Below are positions 26,364 through 34,893 of a DNA stretch of 64,000 bases, piece after piece (position 1 is the stretch's first letter; the number at the start of each line of letters is the position of its first letter). The notes under the pieces are model-generated. The model did no database searches and was not told the DNA's origin. It saw only the letters and a list, made by a program, of their open reading frames with translations. Origin of the DNA: Fibrobacteria bacterium. GTDB lineage: Bacteria > Fibrobacterota > Fibrobacteria > UBA5070. The translations under genes and the position numbers were made by a program. Location of the stretch: contig JACKCV010000004.1 in NCBI GenBank assembly GCA_020633825.1, positions 62,001-126,000 on the forward strand, given 5' to 3'.

Positions 26364-27350
26364 TCACAGGATCGCTCCCGCCACGGCGGTTTCCAGTCCG
26401 TCGAAGACCCCTTCGAACAGAGCCCCCGTCAGGTACCGCTCGGCGGCGTCGGGGAGGATGGCGACGATGTTCTTGTCGGCGAATTCCGGCAACGCGGCCA
26501 GGCGCGTGGCGGCCACCACCGCGGCGCCGCTGGAGATCCCCGAGAGAATGCCTTCCTCGGCGGTGAGACGACGCGCCCATTCCAGGGCGTCTTCGGTGCG
26601 AACGCGCTCCACGCGGTCGATCATCTTGATGTCGAGTGTTCCGGGGATGAATCCGGCACCGATTCCCTGGATTCCATGCCTGCCGGGAACCAGCTCGCGC
26701 CCCGCCAATTTCTGCGTGATCACCGGGGATTCGGCGGGTTCGACCGCCACGGAGACGATGGGGCGCTCGCGCACCAGCTTGAAGTACCGGGACACGCCGG
26801 TGATGGTTCCGCCCGTGCCCACTCCGCTCACCAGGACATCCAACGCGCCGTCCAGGTCGTCCCAGATCTCGGGACCGGTGGTCTTTTCGTGGATGGCGGG
26901 ATTGGCCGGGTTCTCGAACTGCTGGGGCATGAAGTAGCGTCCCGGCTCCGAAGCCACGATCTCCTCTGCCTTGGCGATGGCACCGCCCATCCCACGCACC
27001 CCTTCGGTGAGCACCAGGCGGGCTCCCAACGCCTTGAGGATCTTGCGACGCTCCACACTCATGGTCTCGGGCATCACGATCGTGATCGCGTAGCCGCGGG
27101 ATGCGGCCACGAAGGCCAGGGCGATCCCGGTATTTCCGGAGGTGGGTTCGATGATCTCCATCCCCGCCTTCAGCGCACCACGTGCTTCGGCATCCCAGAT
27201 CAGGTTCGCCCCCACACGGCACTTCACGGAATACCCGGGGTTGCGGCCCTCGATCTTGGCGTAGATCTTCGCACCTGCGGGAGCGATCCGGTTCAGACGC
27301 ACCAGGGGAGTGCGCCCGATGGAGAGACTGTTGTCGGCGAAGACGGCCAT
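26364..27350 (-). CDS. cysK: Cysteine synthase A (O-acetylserine sulfhydrylase)
   Basis: CysK makes cysteine from O-acetylserine and sulfide. The 328-residue PLP enzyme has IGRTPLVRLNRI, PLP lysine in the strongly conserved NPGYSVKCRVGANLIWDAE, the SGNTG substrate loop, GTGGTITGVSRYFK phosphate-binding region and GISSGAAVVAA. SVKCR, as in E. coli CysK, separates it from cystathionine beta-synthases. It is a single gene ending at a shared terminator. The cysteine it makes would feed SufS. Confidence 0.96.
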   Translation of the reverse strand: MAVFADNSLSIGRTPLVRLNRIAPAGAKIYAKIEGRNPGYSVKCRVGANLIWDAEARGALKAGMEIIEPTSGNTGIALAFVAASRGYAITIVMPETMSVERRKILKALGARLVLTEGVRGMGGAIAKAEEIVASEPGRYFMPQQFENPANPAIHEKTTGPEIWDDLDGALDVLVSGVGTGGTITGVSRYFKLVRERPIVSVAVEPAESPVITQKLAGRELVPGRHGIQGIGAGFIPGTLDIKMIDRVERVRTEDALEWARRLTAEEGILSGISSGAAVVAATRLAALPEFADKNIVAILPDAAERYLTGALFEGVFDGLETAVAGAIL

Positions 27351-27585
27351 GCGATACCTCAGCGGAGTTGGGAGTCGAAACCCGTTTCCGGCCAGCTCCT
27401 ACTGGCCATATCGGAAACATAGGAATAACCCGAAGGATCCGCCACCACTTTCTCGTCCCCACAATCTGCAGCGCGCCTCACGGGTGTTCAGGAAAGGGTA
27501 GCGCATTGGAGGTCGTCTCGGTAGATTCTCCAGCTCCCTGTTTCCCAAACTTTTCAGCTCGCCCCCCCCATTCCCGAGGACGTCC

Positions 27586-29604
27586 ATGCCCCAAGATCAC
27601 TCCGAGCACGTCCTGGACCGCGCCCTCCGCTTGGCTGTGGACTCCCACGCGGGCCAACTCGACCGCGCCGGGCAGCCCTACATCCTCCACGTCCTGCAGG
27701 TGGTGATGGGATCCCGCCCCGATCCGGAGGCGATGGCGGTCGCGGCGCTCCACGATGTCGTGGAAGATTCCTCCGTCACCCTGGCCGATCTCAAATCCCA
27801 GGGCTTCCCCAAGGGGGCCACCTGCACCCTGGATGCCGAAATTTCCGACACGTCCCTGGCCAAGGTGGTCGTCTCCGCAGCCTCCATTCGCATCGTCGGC
27901 AAACCCGATCGCAATGGATCCGCCCGGGTCGTGGTTCGCCTCCAGACCGGAGCGCGAGCCGCCTCCCAAACGGTGGACCTCGTGGTTGCCCCCGTCAACG
28001 ATCCCCCCACCCTCTCCGTGGTCGGGACCCTCTCGGCGGTTCCCGATGGCGGAACGATTCACTTCGATGCTTGGAAAACGAGCCAAGCTCCCGGCCCTTC
28101 CGATGAGCAGAGCCAGAAGATCCGGTTCGAAGTGCAAGCCGATTCTTCCTCCAACCTCTTGGCGGAAGCCCCGCGCGTGGACTCCACAGGCAGACTGGTG
28201 ATCCTCCCGAAGGGTATTTCCGGCACGGTGCGTCTTTCCATCCGAGCCATCGACGACGGCGACAGCGTCCTCCCCGCGAGGAACCGGTCCCAGCCCCAGG
28301 CTCTTCGCCTCCGACTCGATTCACGCCCCACCCTGAAGGCGGCCAAGACCGTCACCGGCTACGAAGATCAGCGGATCACCATCGGGGACGTCCTGCTGGA
28401 AGACCTCGAAACCCCTCTGGGCTCCCTGGAATTCGATTGGTCGGTGCTCGACTCCACCCTTCTTTCGCCGCGGGACGTGCGCATCAAATCCATCACCGGA
28501 GGCTTCAACCTCGATGCCCAGGGGAAACCGAACCGCTACGGTCGGACCGGGATCGCCTTCCGTCTCTCCGACGCCATCGGAAACAAGGTCTTCGACACCA
28601 CCTGGATCGACATCCTGCCGGTGAACGATTCCCCCACCATCGCGAAGAACCCCGATCTCCCCGACACCATCAAAATTCCATGCACCTCATCCGATACCAC
28701 ACTCCCCCGACTTTTCAGCGACATTTCCTGGGAGCCTGGAATATCCTCCCAAACAGGAAAATGGTCCTTCACGTGGGTCGATGCCGCACAGGCGAAGTTT
28801 TTCGAGAATGGCATCCAGACGCTTACCAGTGGCGGCATCCGGCTCAGGATCAATTTGGACACCACAATGATTGTTCGACTGATGCTCACAGTTACAGATG
28901 ACGGCGGAACCGAAAATGGTGGGAACAATACCGGGCGACGCATCCTCTACCTGAAATACACAAACACCATCGTCGACATCGATGGTTTCATCTACAGCTA
29001 TCGCCGAATGCCCGATGGCAAGCACTGGATGGAACAAAACCTGAGGACCAAGCCTCGTAATGGAGACACATCCTCCGCCTGTGGACGCGGCTTGGATGAT
29101 GGAGTCCCAAACTGCGCGAGATTCGGGCGACTCTACACTTGGCAACAAGCACTGAACGCTCCAACGACCTGCTCCAGTACCGACTGCATCGGAGGCGCTG
29201 GTCCTGCGCCGTCCTCGCCGCTCGTTGGCCTCTGCCCTGAAGGATGGCATGTCCCTTCTTCCGCCGACTGGTCTACGCTTCTGAGGACAACGATGCCTTC
29301 GGGGTCACTCGATTCGGCCTACAATTTACGGAGCACCGATACGCTCTGGAGATTCCCATCCCCCACTGGACAGATGCAAAAATATCCCGGCTCTGGGAAA
29401 TTCGGAAATTTCCTCGAGCCCGTAGACCTCATTAGTCCCTATGGGAGTAAATACGGATTCAACGGTGTCTCTTTTTGGCTGCCAGTTTCCCCTGTAGCTC
29501 TGGGGACAGACTTCGATTTCCCCCTCTCCATCATGTTCACCAGCGTGGTAAACCAAGGAATCAATTCGGAGGCGCCGGCAGCACTTCGGTGCATCCAAAA
29601 TTGA
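27586..29604 (+). CDS. Chimeric protein: truncated RelA/SpoT-type HD domain joined to FISUMP exported protein
   Basis: The 672-residue frame joins two unrelated parts. Residues 1-75 are the start of a cytoplasmic HD phosphohydrolase of the SpoT type (H21, H35, H56-D57 in ALHDVVEDS). From about residue 76 the sequence is typical exported protein: cadherin-like repeats (APVNDPPTLS, LPVNDSPTIA) and, from about 465, a FISUMP domain (DIDGFIYSYRRMPDGKHWME, GRLYTWQQAL, LCPEGWHVPSSADW, ending APAALRCIQN). The exported part has no signal peptide here. The fusion may be a deletion or an assembly error. GC content drops within the gene near 28670. GAGGA 7 nt before the ATG is a good ribosome binding site. 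Confidence 0.8.
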   Translation: MPQDHSEHVLDRALRLAVDSHAGQLDRAGQPYILHVLQVVMGSRPDPEAMAVAALHDVVEDSSVTLADLKSQGFPKGATCTLDAEISDTSLAKVVVSAASIRIVGKPDRNGSARVVVRLQTGARAASQTVDLVVAPVNDPPTLSVVGTLSAVPDGGTIHFDAWKTSQAPGPSDEQSQKIRFEVQADSSSNLLAEAPRVDSTGRLVILPKGISGTVRLSIRAIDDGDSVLPARNRSQPQALRLRLDSRPTLKAAKTVTGYEDQRITIGDVLLEDLETPLGSLEFDWSVLDSTLLSPRDVRIKSITGGFNLDAQGKPNRYGRTGIAFRLSDAIGNKVFDTTWIDILPVNDSPTIAKNPDLPDTIKIPCTSSDTTLPRLFSDISWEPGISSQTGKWSFTWVDAAQAKFFENGIQTLTSGGIRLRINLDTTMIVRLMLTVTDDGGTENGGNNTGRRILYLKYTNTIVDIDGFIYSYRRMPDGKHWMEQNLRTKPRNGDTSSACGRGLDDGVPNCARFGRLYTWQQALNAPTTCSSTDCIGGAGPAPSSPLVGLCPEGWHVPSSADWSTLLRTTMPSGSLDSAYNLRSTDTLWRFPSPTGQMQKYPGSGKFGNFLEPVDLISPYGSKYGFNGVSFWLPVSPVALGTDFDFPLSIMFTSVVNQGINSEAPAALRCIQN

Positions 29605-29989
29605 TTCCAGAGCAAGTAATCTGCTGATTGCGCTGAGGCAGCGCCTCTCCTGATCGACCATCCACGGTGCCTCATAAAAGAGGCCGTTTTGGAGATGCCG
29701 GAGCCATTTCTTGGACATCTCCAGTTTGGTCTGCTTCAAATCTGGGGCGAACTCCACACCCCGGAGTTTACCCTCGCGGGGTTTGGTTCAACCGGCATCC
29801 GCCGAATGGATCGGAATGTTGACCCTCTGGGATCATTCGAGCCGACGAAGAAAATCACTCTTGCACGCGACCGATCTATTCCATTGACTTTGCGCAAACC
29901 AATCACACCCCGCGATTTGACCCATCTCTCGTGGCCGAACCACTCCTCACATCCCACGGGTTCGGCCTGCGGGATGATGGATCTTGCGG

Positions 29990-29995
29990 TATACT
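29990..29995 (+). promoter_or_regulatory. -10-like TATACT upstream of GH9 gene
   Basis: TATACT is the best -10 hexamer in the region. A matching -35 is not clear. The resulting leader of about 120 nt would include the hairpin at 30070-30092. Confidence 0.35.
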
Positions 29996-30069
29996 GAAGA
30001 GTCCACTTTGAAGCCGTCCCTCTCTGAGGTCGGTGAACCAAGGTGGCCCAGCATGCGACATTCCTGAAA

Positions 30070-30092
30070 CGGAGGGGGGATCCACCCCTCCG
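30070..30092 (+). promoter_or_regulatory. Hairpin in the leader of the GH9 mRNA
   Basis: CGGAGGGG pairs with CCCCTCCG across a 7-nt loop, 29 nt before the GTG start. The true ribosome binding site (GGAG at 30111-30114) lies outside the stem. It could stabilise the mRNA or bind a regulator. Confidence 0.4.
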
Positions 30093-30121
30093 CCACCATG
30101 GGCTGATCCCGGAGATCCGAA

Positions 30122-31957
30122 GTGAAACCGATCCACACGCTGCTCACTGCAACAAGCCTCCTGGTCGGCTTCGCCGCCCCCGTCTTGGCCGCTCCGAAGT
30201 TCACTCCCGCCGACTACCAGCGGGCGCTCTGGATGGCCACTCGCTTCTATGGTGGTCAGCGATCGGGAGCCGGCCCCAACTGGCTCTCGCTTGGACTTCC
30301 AGATAGCCTTCAGAAAAGCTTCACTCGGGATGCCTACCAAGGAGCGGATGTCAGCGGGGGATGGTTCGACTGTGGCGATCACGTCATGTTTGGTCAAACC
30401 CAATATTGGGCATCGTACATGCTTGCAAAAGCCTACGAGACATTTCCAACAGGATATGACGACTTGTACAACGGTGTCGACTATTCCGGGTACCAGAAAA
30501 GCGGGAACTGGAATGACCTTACAGGGGGCGAACCTAACGGCATCCCTGATTTGGTTGATGAATTGGTTTATGAAGCGGATTATATCGCGAAGGCAGTCCT
30601 TTCCAGCAATGCGCTCATTACTCTGAAGGGCGATCCAGATGCGGATCACAAACGCTGGGTCACGCCAGGGATGATGACAAAAATGAATAAAACATTGGGT
30701 GGAGAGTGCTCGTCTGGAGGCGAAGAAATATATGAAGCTCCAAATTGGAAGTTCCTGGGGAATTTGACCCCATGCTCAGGTATGGAATCACGCTCCATCA
30801 AAGCCGATAAAGACAAGGCAATGGCGAGCAATGCTGCAGCTGCGTTGGCGACCATTTCGAGAATCTTGAGCAAACTCGACATTTATCCGGAGCGTGCAAA
30901 GCTGTACGCGGAGAAGGCTGTCCAGGCCTACGATCACGCTTCGGCCATTTCCGGAACCATCGCTTACGGAATATTCTATGGAGCCAACCCGAACCAATGG
31001 GATGACTTCGTCAACGCATCCATCGAACTTTACAAGCTCACGGGAGACTCTAAATACCTCGACAATGCAAAAAGCAATGAAGGAAAGATCAACAAAGAAC
31101 ACAATTGGGCACTCAATTACAACAACGCCGATGATGTCGCATTCTTCAATATGGCCGAATTTGGGGGAAGCCAAAATGCGCTCACGGCTTTGAGAAACTA
31201 CGCTTCCTATTACAAGTCGAAAATCAATTCAGAAGGCTTGAGTGAAGTCGGAGATCCGGGTTGGGGAACCCTGCGCTATCCTCTCGGTGGCGCCTTCTCG
31301 ATGGCGCTGACAGATGCAGCAACGAACGAATCGACCTTCGAGGAGAATGTGCTCCAGCAAGTCGACTTTGTCCTCGGAGCAAACAATGCAAAAATTTCCT
31401 TTATCGTCGGCTTCAAGAGTTCATTGACGTCGATCTCTCCAAGCTTCCCTCATCATCGAGGTATTTTCCAAAGAAATGACAACCCCAGCGATGAGGACAA
31501 GAAGAAGATGGTGATTCCTGAAAAGAACAGATCCCATGGCTCCCTCGTGGCAAATCTGGGATTCCCCTCCACGGGATTCAAAGATGACGTCGTGGAGTAC
31601 AAGTATTCCGAAGTCTGCACCGACTACAACGTCGGACTCGTCGGCGCCCTCGGGTACATCGTGTCCAAGCTCGCTCCGGTGGACACCTCCAAGTTCGGCC
31701 GCGCCACCGCGGTCCAGCCACGTCGCGTGCAGGCTCCCGCGCTGCGCGCTCTCGCCACCGCCCAGGGAATCACCTTCCAGACGGAGGGGGCGGCCTCCAC
31801 CCTGGAAGTCCGGTCGGCCTCGGGCCGGGCCGTCTGGTCCAGCTCCATCGACAACGGTCAGGCGACCTGGACAGGTCCCGCCGCCCCCGGCCTGTATGTC
31901 GCGATGGCCCGCACCCCGGATGGATCCACTTCCGTGGTGCGCTTCCTGCGCGACTGA
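30122..31957 (+). CDS. Family 9 glycoside hydrolase (endoglucanase), exported
   Basis: The 611-residue enzyme should cleave beta-1,4-glucan (cellulose) by inversion. It has a signal peptide ending near VLAAPKF, a GH9 catalytic domain from about 26 to 520 and a T9SS-like C-terminal domain (about 545-611, LEVRSASGRAVW, GLYVAMARTPDG). Catalytic Asp residues lie in GGWFDCGDHVMFG (D83, D86) and the acid is E497 in YKYSEVCTDYNVG. There is no N-terminal Ig domain, so it belongs to the plain GH9 subgroup. Start GTG 30122 follows GGAG. The catalytic part is AT-richer than both ends of the gene, suggesting a mosaic origin. Confidence 0.93.
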   Translation: MKPIHTLLTATSLLVGFAAPVLAAPKFTPADYQRALWMATRFYGGQRSGAGPNWLSLGLPDSLQKSFTRDAYQGADVSGGWFDCGDHVMFGQTQYWASYMLAKAYETFPTGYDDLYNGVDYSGYQKSGNWNDLTGGEPNGIPDLVDELVYEADYIAKAVLSSNALITLKGDPDADHKRWVTPGMMTKMNKTLGGECSSGGEEIYEAPNWKFLGNLTPCSGMESRSIKADKDKAMASNAAAALATISRILSKLDIYPERAKLYAEKAVQAYDHASAISGTIAYGIFYGANPNQWDDFVNASIELYKLTGDSKYLDNAKSNEGKINKEHNWALNYNNADDVAFFNMAEFGGSQNALTALRNYASYYKSKINSEGLSEVGDPGWGTLRYPLGGAFSMALTDAATNESTFEENVLQQVDFVLGANNAKISFIVGFKSSLTSISPSFPHHRGIFQRNDNPSDEDKKKMVIPEKNRSHGSLVANLGFPSTGFKDDVVEYKYSEVCTDYNVGLVGALGYIVSKLAPVDTSKFGRATAVQPRRVQAPALRALATAQGITFQTEGAASTLEVRSASGRAVWSSSIDNGQATWTGPAAPGLYVAMARTPDGSTSVVRFLRD

Positions 31958-31982
31958 GCCTCGGACAGTTCTCCGCCCCTCC

Positions 31983-32014
31983 AAGGTCACCGCCCCAACC
32001 GGTGGCCTTTTTTT
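31983..32014 (+). terminator. Rho-independent terminator after the first GH9 gene
   Basis: AAGGTCACCG pairs with CGGTGGCCTT (one G-T pair) and is followed by seven T. It separates the two cellulase genes into independent transcripts. Confidence 0.85.
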
Positions 32015-32258
32015 GTTTCCGTCGCTCCTCCTCGCGTTTCCGGCCAGGCCTCCACCCTCATGCCCTCTCCCGAAAAGCCAGCCTTTGGGGTTTCGACCCG
32101 TTTCCTTTTCCATGGATCCTTGGGAGACCGAAATGAGACCTTAAAGTGCACCGATCTTGCTTTGAATCCGAAACGAGGCAACCTCGAAGGCGAAATTGAC
32201 GACTCTTGCTATGCCAACGCAAGACCTGGAGCGCCAGGACACCGACCCGGAGGATGCC

Positions 32259-34274
32259 GTGATTTCGAGATCCATTGCCGTCACCCTTTCATTGGGGATC
32301 ACGGCCAGCTTTGCCGCCGACCGGGGGAACCCGAACCTTCACGCCAACCAGGTCGGCTATCTGCCGGGACAGGTGAAAGCCGCCGCCCTGCGCCTGGCTC
32401 CGGTCGATTCTTCCTTCCAGATCATTTCCGAGCCCGGAGGCGAGGTGGTCTACGAAGGCTTCGGTGGGCCCAAGAAATACTGGTCCCCAGCCGACGACAC
32501 CGTCCGCCTCTACGACTTCACCGCCTTCCGGACCCCGGGGACCTACCGGGTCCAGGTGCCCGGGAACGGCGTTTCCTACCCCTTCGAGATCTCTCCCGAG
32601 GTGTACACCCCCGCCACCAAGGCGGCGATCAAGTCCTACTACTACCAGCGCGCCTCCATCGCCCTCACCGCGGAGTTCGCCGGGAAGTGGGCGCGCGCCG
32701 CAGGCCATCCCGACAACCAGGTCCTGGTGCATGGCTCGGCCGCCACCCCCGAACGCCCCCGCGGATTCGTCCTTTCCAGTCCCAAGGGCTGGTACGATGC
32801 CGGGGACTACAACAAGTACGTGGTCAACTCGGGGATTTCCACCTGGACCCTGCTCGACGCCTACCTGATGTCGCCCGCCTACTTCGATACCCTGAATCTG
32901 AACATCCCCGAATCCAGCAACGACCTGCCCGACCTCCTCGATGAAGCCCTTTGGAACATCGATTGGGTGTATACCATGCAGGACCTCGACGGCGGGGTGT
33001 ACCACAAGCTCACCACGGCGAAATTCTCGGGCTTCGTGATGCCCAGCGCCGACAAGGCCGTCCGCTACGTGGTCCAGAAGAGTACGACCGCCACCCTCGA
33101 CTACGCCGCGCTCATGGCCCAGACCAGCCGCATCTTCCGCAAGTTCGAAGCCCAACGTCCAGGATTCGCCGATTCCTGCCTCGCGCGCGCCATTCGCGCC
33201 TGGGATTGGGCTGCCGCGAACCCCTCGGTCGCCTACATCCAAGATTCCCTCACCAACCCCACCGTGGCTACCGGCGAATATGGGGATGGCCGTTCCTCCG
33301 ACGAGCGCATTTGGGCAGCCATGGAACTCACCCTCGCCACCCGTCGGGACTCCTTCTGGACGGCGGTTTTCCCCACCGGAAAGTTCTCGGGAACGTTCCA
33401 AAATCCCAGCTGGAACCAGGTATCCACCCTTGGTCTGATGTCCGCCCTGAATGCCATCGACTCGCTGGTCGGGGTGGTCGATACCTCCGGGATGCGTTCC
33501 AAACTCCGTTCCATCGGAACCGAGGCGAGGAACCGCATGCTCCTGAACCCCTACCTCGTGCCTGTCGGGACCAAGGATTTGAGCTGGGGATCGTCTTCCA
33601 CCATCGCCAACTATGCTCTGCTTGCCTTCCACTGGTACAAACTTTCCGCCGACACCAGCTACCGCTCCGTCGCGGTGACGGCCCTCGATTGGCTGTACGG
33701 GCGCAATCCCCTGGGCGTCTCCTTCGTCACCGGCTTCGGCCAAATCTCTCCCATGCACCCCCACCACCGCCCTTCCGGCGCAGACGGGATCGTCGAGCCC
33801 ATTCCAGGTCTGGTGGCCGGAGGCCCCAACGGTCAACGCCAGGACTCTGCCGCCTGTGAGGCAGAGGGCGCTTCCTACCCTTACCTACTGTCTGCCCTTT
33901 CCTGGATCGACGCCGAGTGCTCCTACGCCTCCAACGAAGTCGCCATCAACTGGAATGCTCCGTTGGTCGCCTTGCTCGGCGGAATCCAGGCCGACGAAAT
34001 CTACGGGGGCGCCACCGCCGTGTCTCCGTGGAAGGCCCATCGCTCCGGATGGATGCCCATCGGGGTTTCCCGCAAAGGCTCCAGTCTCTCCGTCCTCTCC
34101 AAGGATGGAACCCCGCTCCTGGAAGTCCGAGTGATGTCGGCCTCGGGTCGCACCCTGGCTCGCACCGAGCCGCATTCCGCCTCCACCACTCTGGAGGGCA
34201 TCCCCGCAGGCCTGGTGGTGGTCGCCGCGCGCTCGGCCCAGGGCTGGGTCAGCACATCTTCCGCGGGCTTCTGA
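32259..34274 (+). CDS. Family 9 glycoside hydrolase with N-terminal Ig-like domain, exported
   Basis: The 671-residue enzyme has a signal peptide (SRSIAVTLSLGITASFA), a CelD_N immunoglobulin-like domain (about 25-115, NLHANQVGYLPGQVKAA... TYRVQVPGNGVSYPFEIS), a GH9 catalytic domain and a T9SS-like tail (about 590-671). Catalytic residues are visible in GWYDAGDYNKYV (D180, D183) and E560 in SNEVAINWN; GRNPLGVSFVTGFG and MHPHHR are further GH9 marks. It probably attacks cellulose or other beta-glucans. Start GTG 32259 has CGGAGG 6 nt upstream; an in-frame ATG at 32196 would put 21 polar residues before the signal. Confidence 0.92.
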   Translation: MISRSIAVTLSLGITASFAADRGNPNLHANQVGYLPGQVKAAALRLAPVDSSFQIISEPGGEVVYEGFGGPKKYWSPADDTVRLYDFTAFRTPGTYRVQVPGNGVSYPFEISPEVYTPATKAAIKSYYYQRASIALTAEFAGKWARAAGHPDNQVLVHGSAATPERPRGFVLSSPKGWYDAGDYNKYVVNSGISTWTLLDAYLMSPAYFDTLNLNIPESSNDLPDLLDEALWNIDWVYTMQDLDGGVYHKLTTAKFSGFVMPSADKAVRYVVQKSTTATLDYAALMAQTSRIFRKFEAQRPGFADSCLARAIRAWDWAAANPSVAYIQDSLTNPTVATGEYGDGRSSDERIWAAMELTLATRRDSFWTAVFPTGKFSGTFQNPSWNQVSTLGLMSALNAIDSLVGVVDTSGMRSKLRSIGTEARNRMLLNPYLVPVGTKDLSWGSSSTIANYALLAFHWYKLSADTSYRSVAVTALDWLYGRNPLGVSFVTGFGQISPMHPHHRPSGADGIVEPIPGLVAGGPNGQRQDSAACEAEGASYPYLLSALSWIDAECSYASNEVAINWNAPLVALLGGIQADEIYGGATAVSPWKAHRSGWMPIGVSRKGSSLSVLSKDGTPLLEVRVMSASGRTLARTEPHSASTTLEGIPAGLVVVAARSAQGWVSTSSAGF

Positions 34275-34339
34275 GCTCTTCCGGCAAGTCTTGCACTCCC
34301 CGCTCCCCGATCGGCGGGCGGGGATGCGAGGATGCGGGT

Positions 34340-34345
34340 TATCTT
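34340..34345 (+). promoter_or_regulatory. -10-like TATCTT, possible leaderless start for yceD
   Basis: TATCTT ends 8 nt before the ATG at 34354, which has no Shine-Dalgarno sequence. It is one of the leaderless-start candidates in this window. Confidence 0.35.
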
Positions 34346-34353
34346 TGCCCACG

Positions 34354-34893
34354 ATGAGCGCTTCACGCCCCCTCCTTTCCGCAGGCCCCGGCCTGAACCT
34401 CGTCCTTGCCCGTTGGCAGGGACGCTCCAAGATCGACCTGGAGCTCACCTTCCCGGCCGAATCCGTTCCGGCACTGGCCGAAGCCGATGTGGTCGGTCCC
34501 GTGGAGGTCAAGGGTCAGGCCGATCTCGCCGTCCGCGACATCGTGGTGCAACTCCTCCTCAAGCTCCAGACGCGGGAAATTTGCGTCCGCACCCTGGAGG
34601 AGTTCGAGCATCCCCTGGAAGTCCCCTTGAACATCCTGATCCGCAAATCGGGCTCCATCAAGGAGGTGGAGTGGGACGAGGACTCCGAGGACACCCTCCA
34701 CGTGAAGGTCCCCGAGGACGATCGCGAGCTCGACATCTCCGAGATCGCACGCCAAGCGGTGGAACTCGAGAGGCCCCACCACCCCATCCGCCCCGGTGCG
34801 CCCCTTCCCGAAGGCGCGTTGCCCGAGGAGATCCCCGTGGAAAAACCTCTCGACCCGCGCTGGGACGCCCTTCGCGGTCTCTCGGGGAACTGA
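34354..34893 (+). CDS. yceD: YceD/DUF177 family protein
   Basis: The 179-residue cytoplasmic protein matches the DUF177 family, linked to 23S rRNA accumulation and usually found upstream of rpmF. Marks are the beta-rich N-terminal half, CVRTLEEFEHPLEVPLNILI in the middle, and ELDISEIARQAVELERPHHPIRP. RpmF is not downstream here. The stop overlaps the start of the glycosyltransferase gene. Confidence 0.8.
   Translation: MSASRPLLSAGPGLNLVLARWQGRSKIDLELTFPAESVPALAEADVVGPVEVKGQADLAVRDIVVQLLLKLQTREICVRTLEEFEHPLEVPLNILIRKSGSIKEVEWDEDSEDTLHVKVPEDDRELDISEIARQAVELERPHHPIRPGAPLPEGALPEEIPVEKPLDPRWDALRGLSGN

Larger units (their letters stand above)
29605..30121. other. Intergenic region upstream of the first GH9 gene
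   Basis: No gene is recognised. A weak terminator for the FISUMP gene may be GCCTC-ATAAAA-GAGGC-CGTTTT at 29669-29690. TATACT at 29990-29995 is a candidate -10 for the cellulase gene. A stable leader hairpin (30070-30092) follows. Confidence 0.4.
28670..31600. other. Segment of lower GC content with borders inside two genes
   Basis: Hand counts give 42% GC for 31021-31140 and 55% for 28801-28860, against 67% for 33061-33120 in the neighbouring GH9 gene. The change starts in the middle of the FISUMP gene and ends about 50 codons before the C-terminal domain of the first GH9 gene. A recombined or recently acquired block is the simplest reading. Confidence 0.6.

Noticed and set aside
27351..27585. 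Possible sulfur riboswitch or T-box upstream of cysK
   Set aside because: No SAM-I, T-box or other known leader structure could be traced; only short GC stems are visible.
29605..30121. tRNA or other RNA gene in the AT-richer gap before the GH9 gene
   Set aside because: No cloverleaf or TTCGAATC-type arm is present on either strand.
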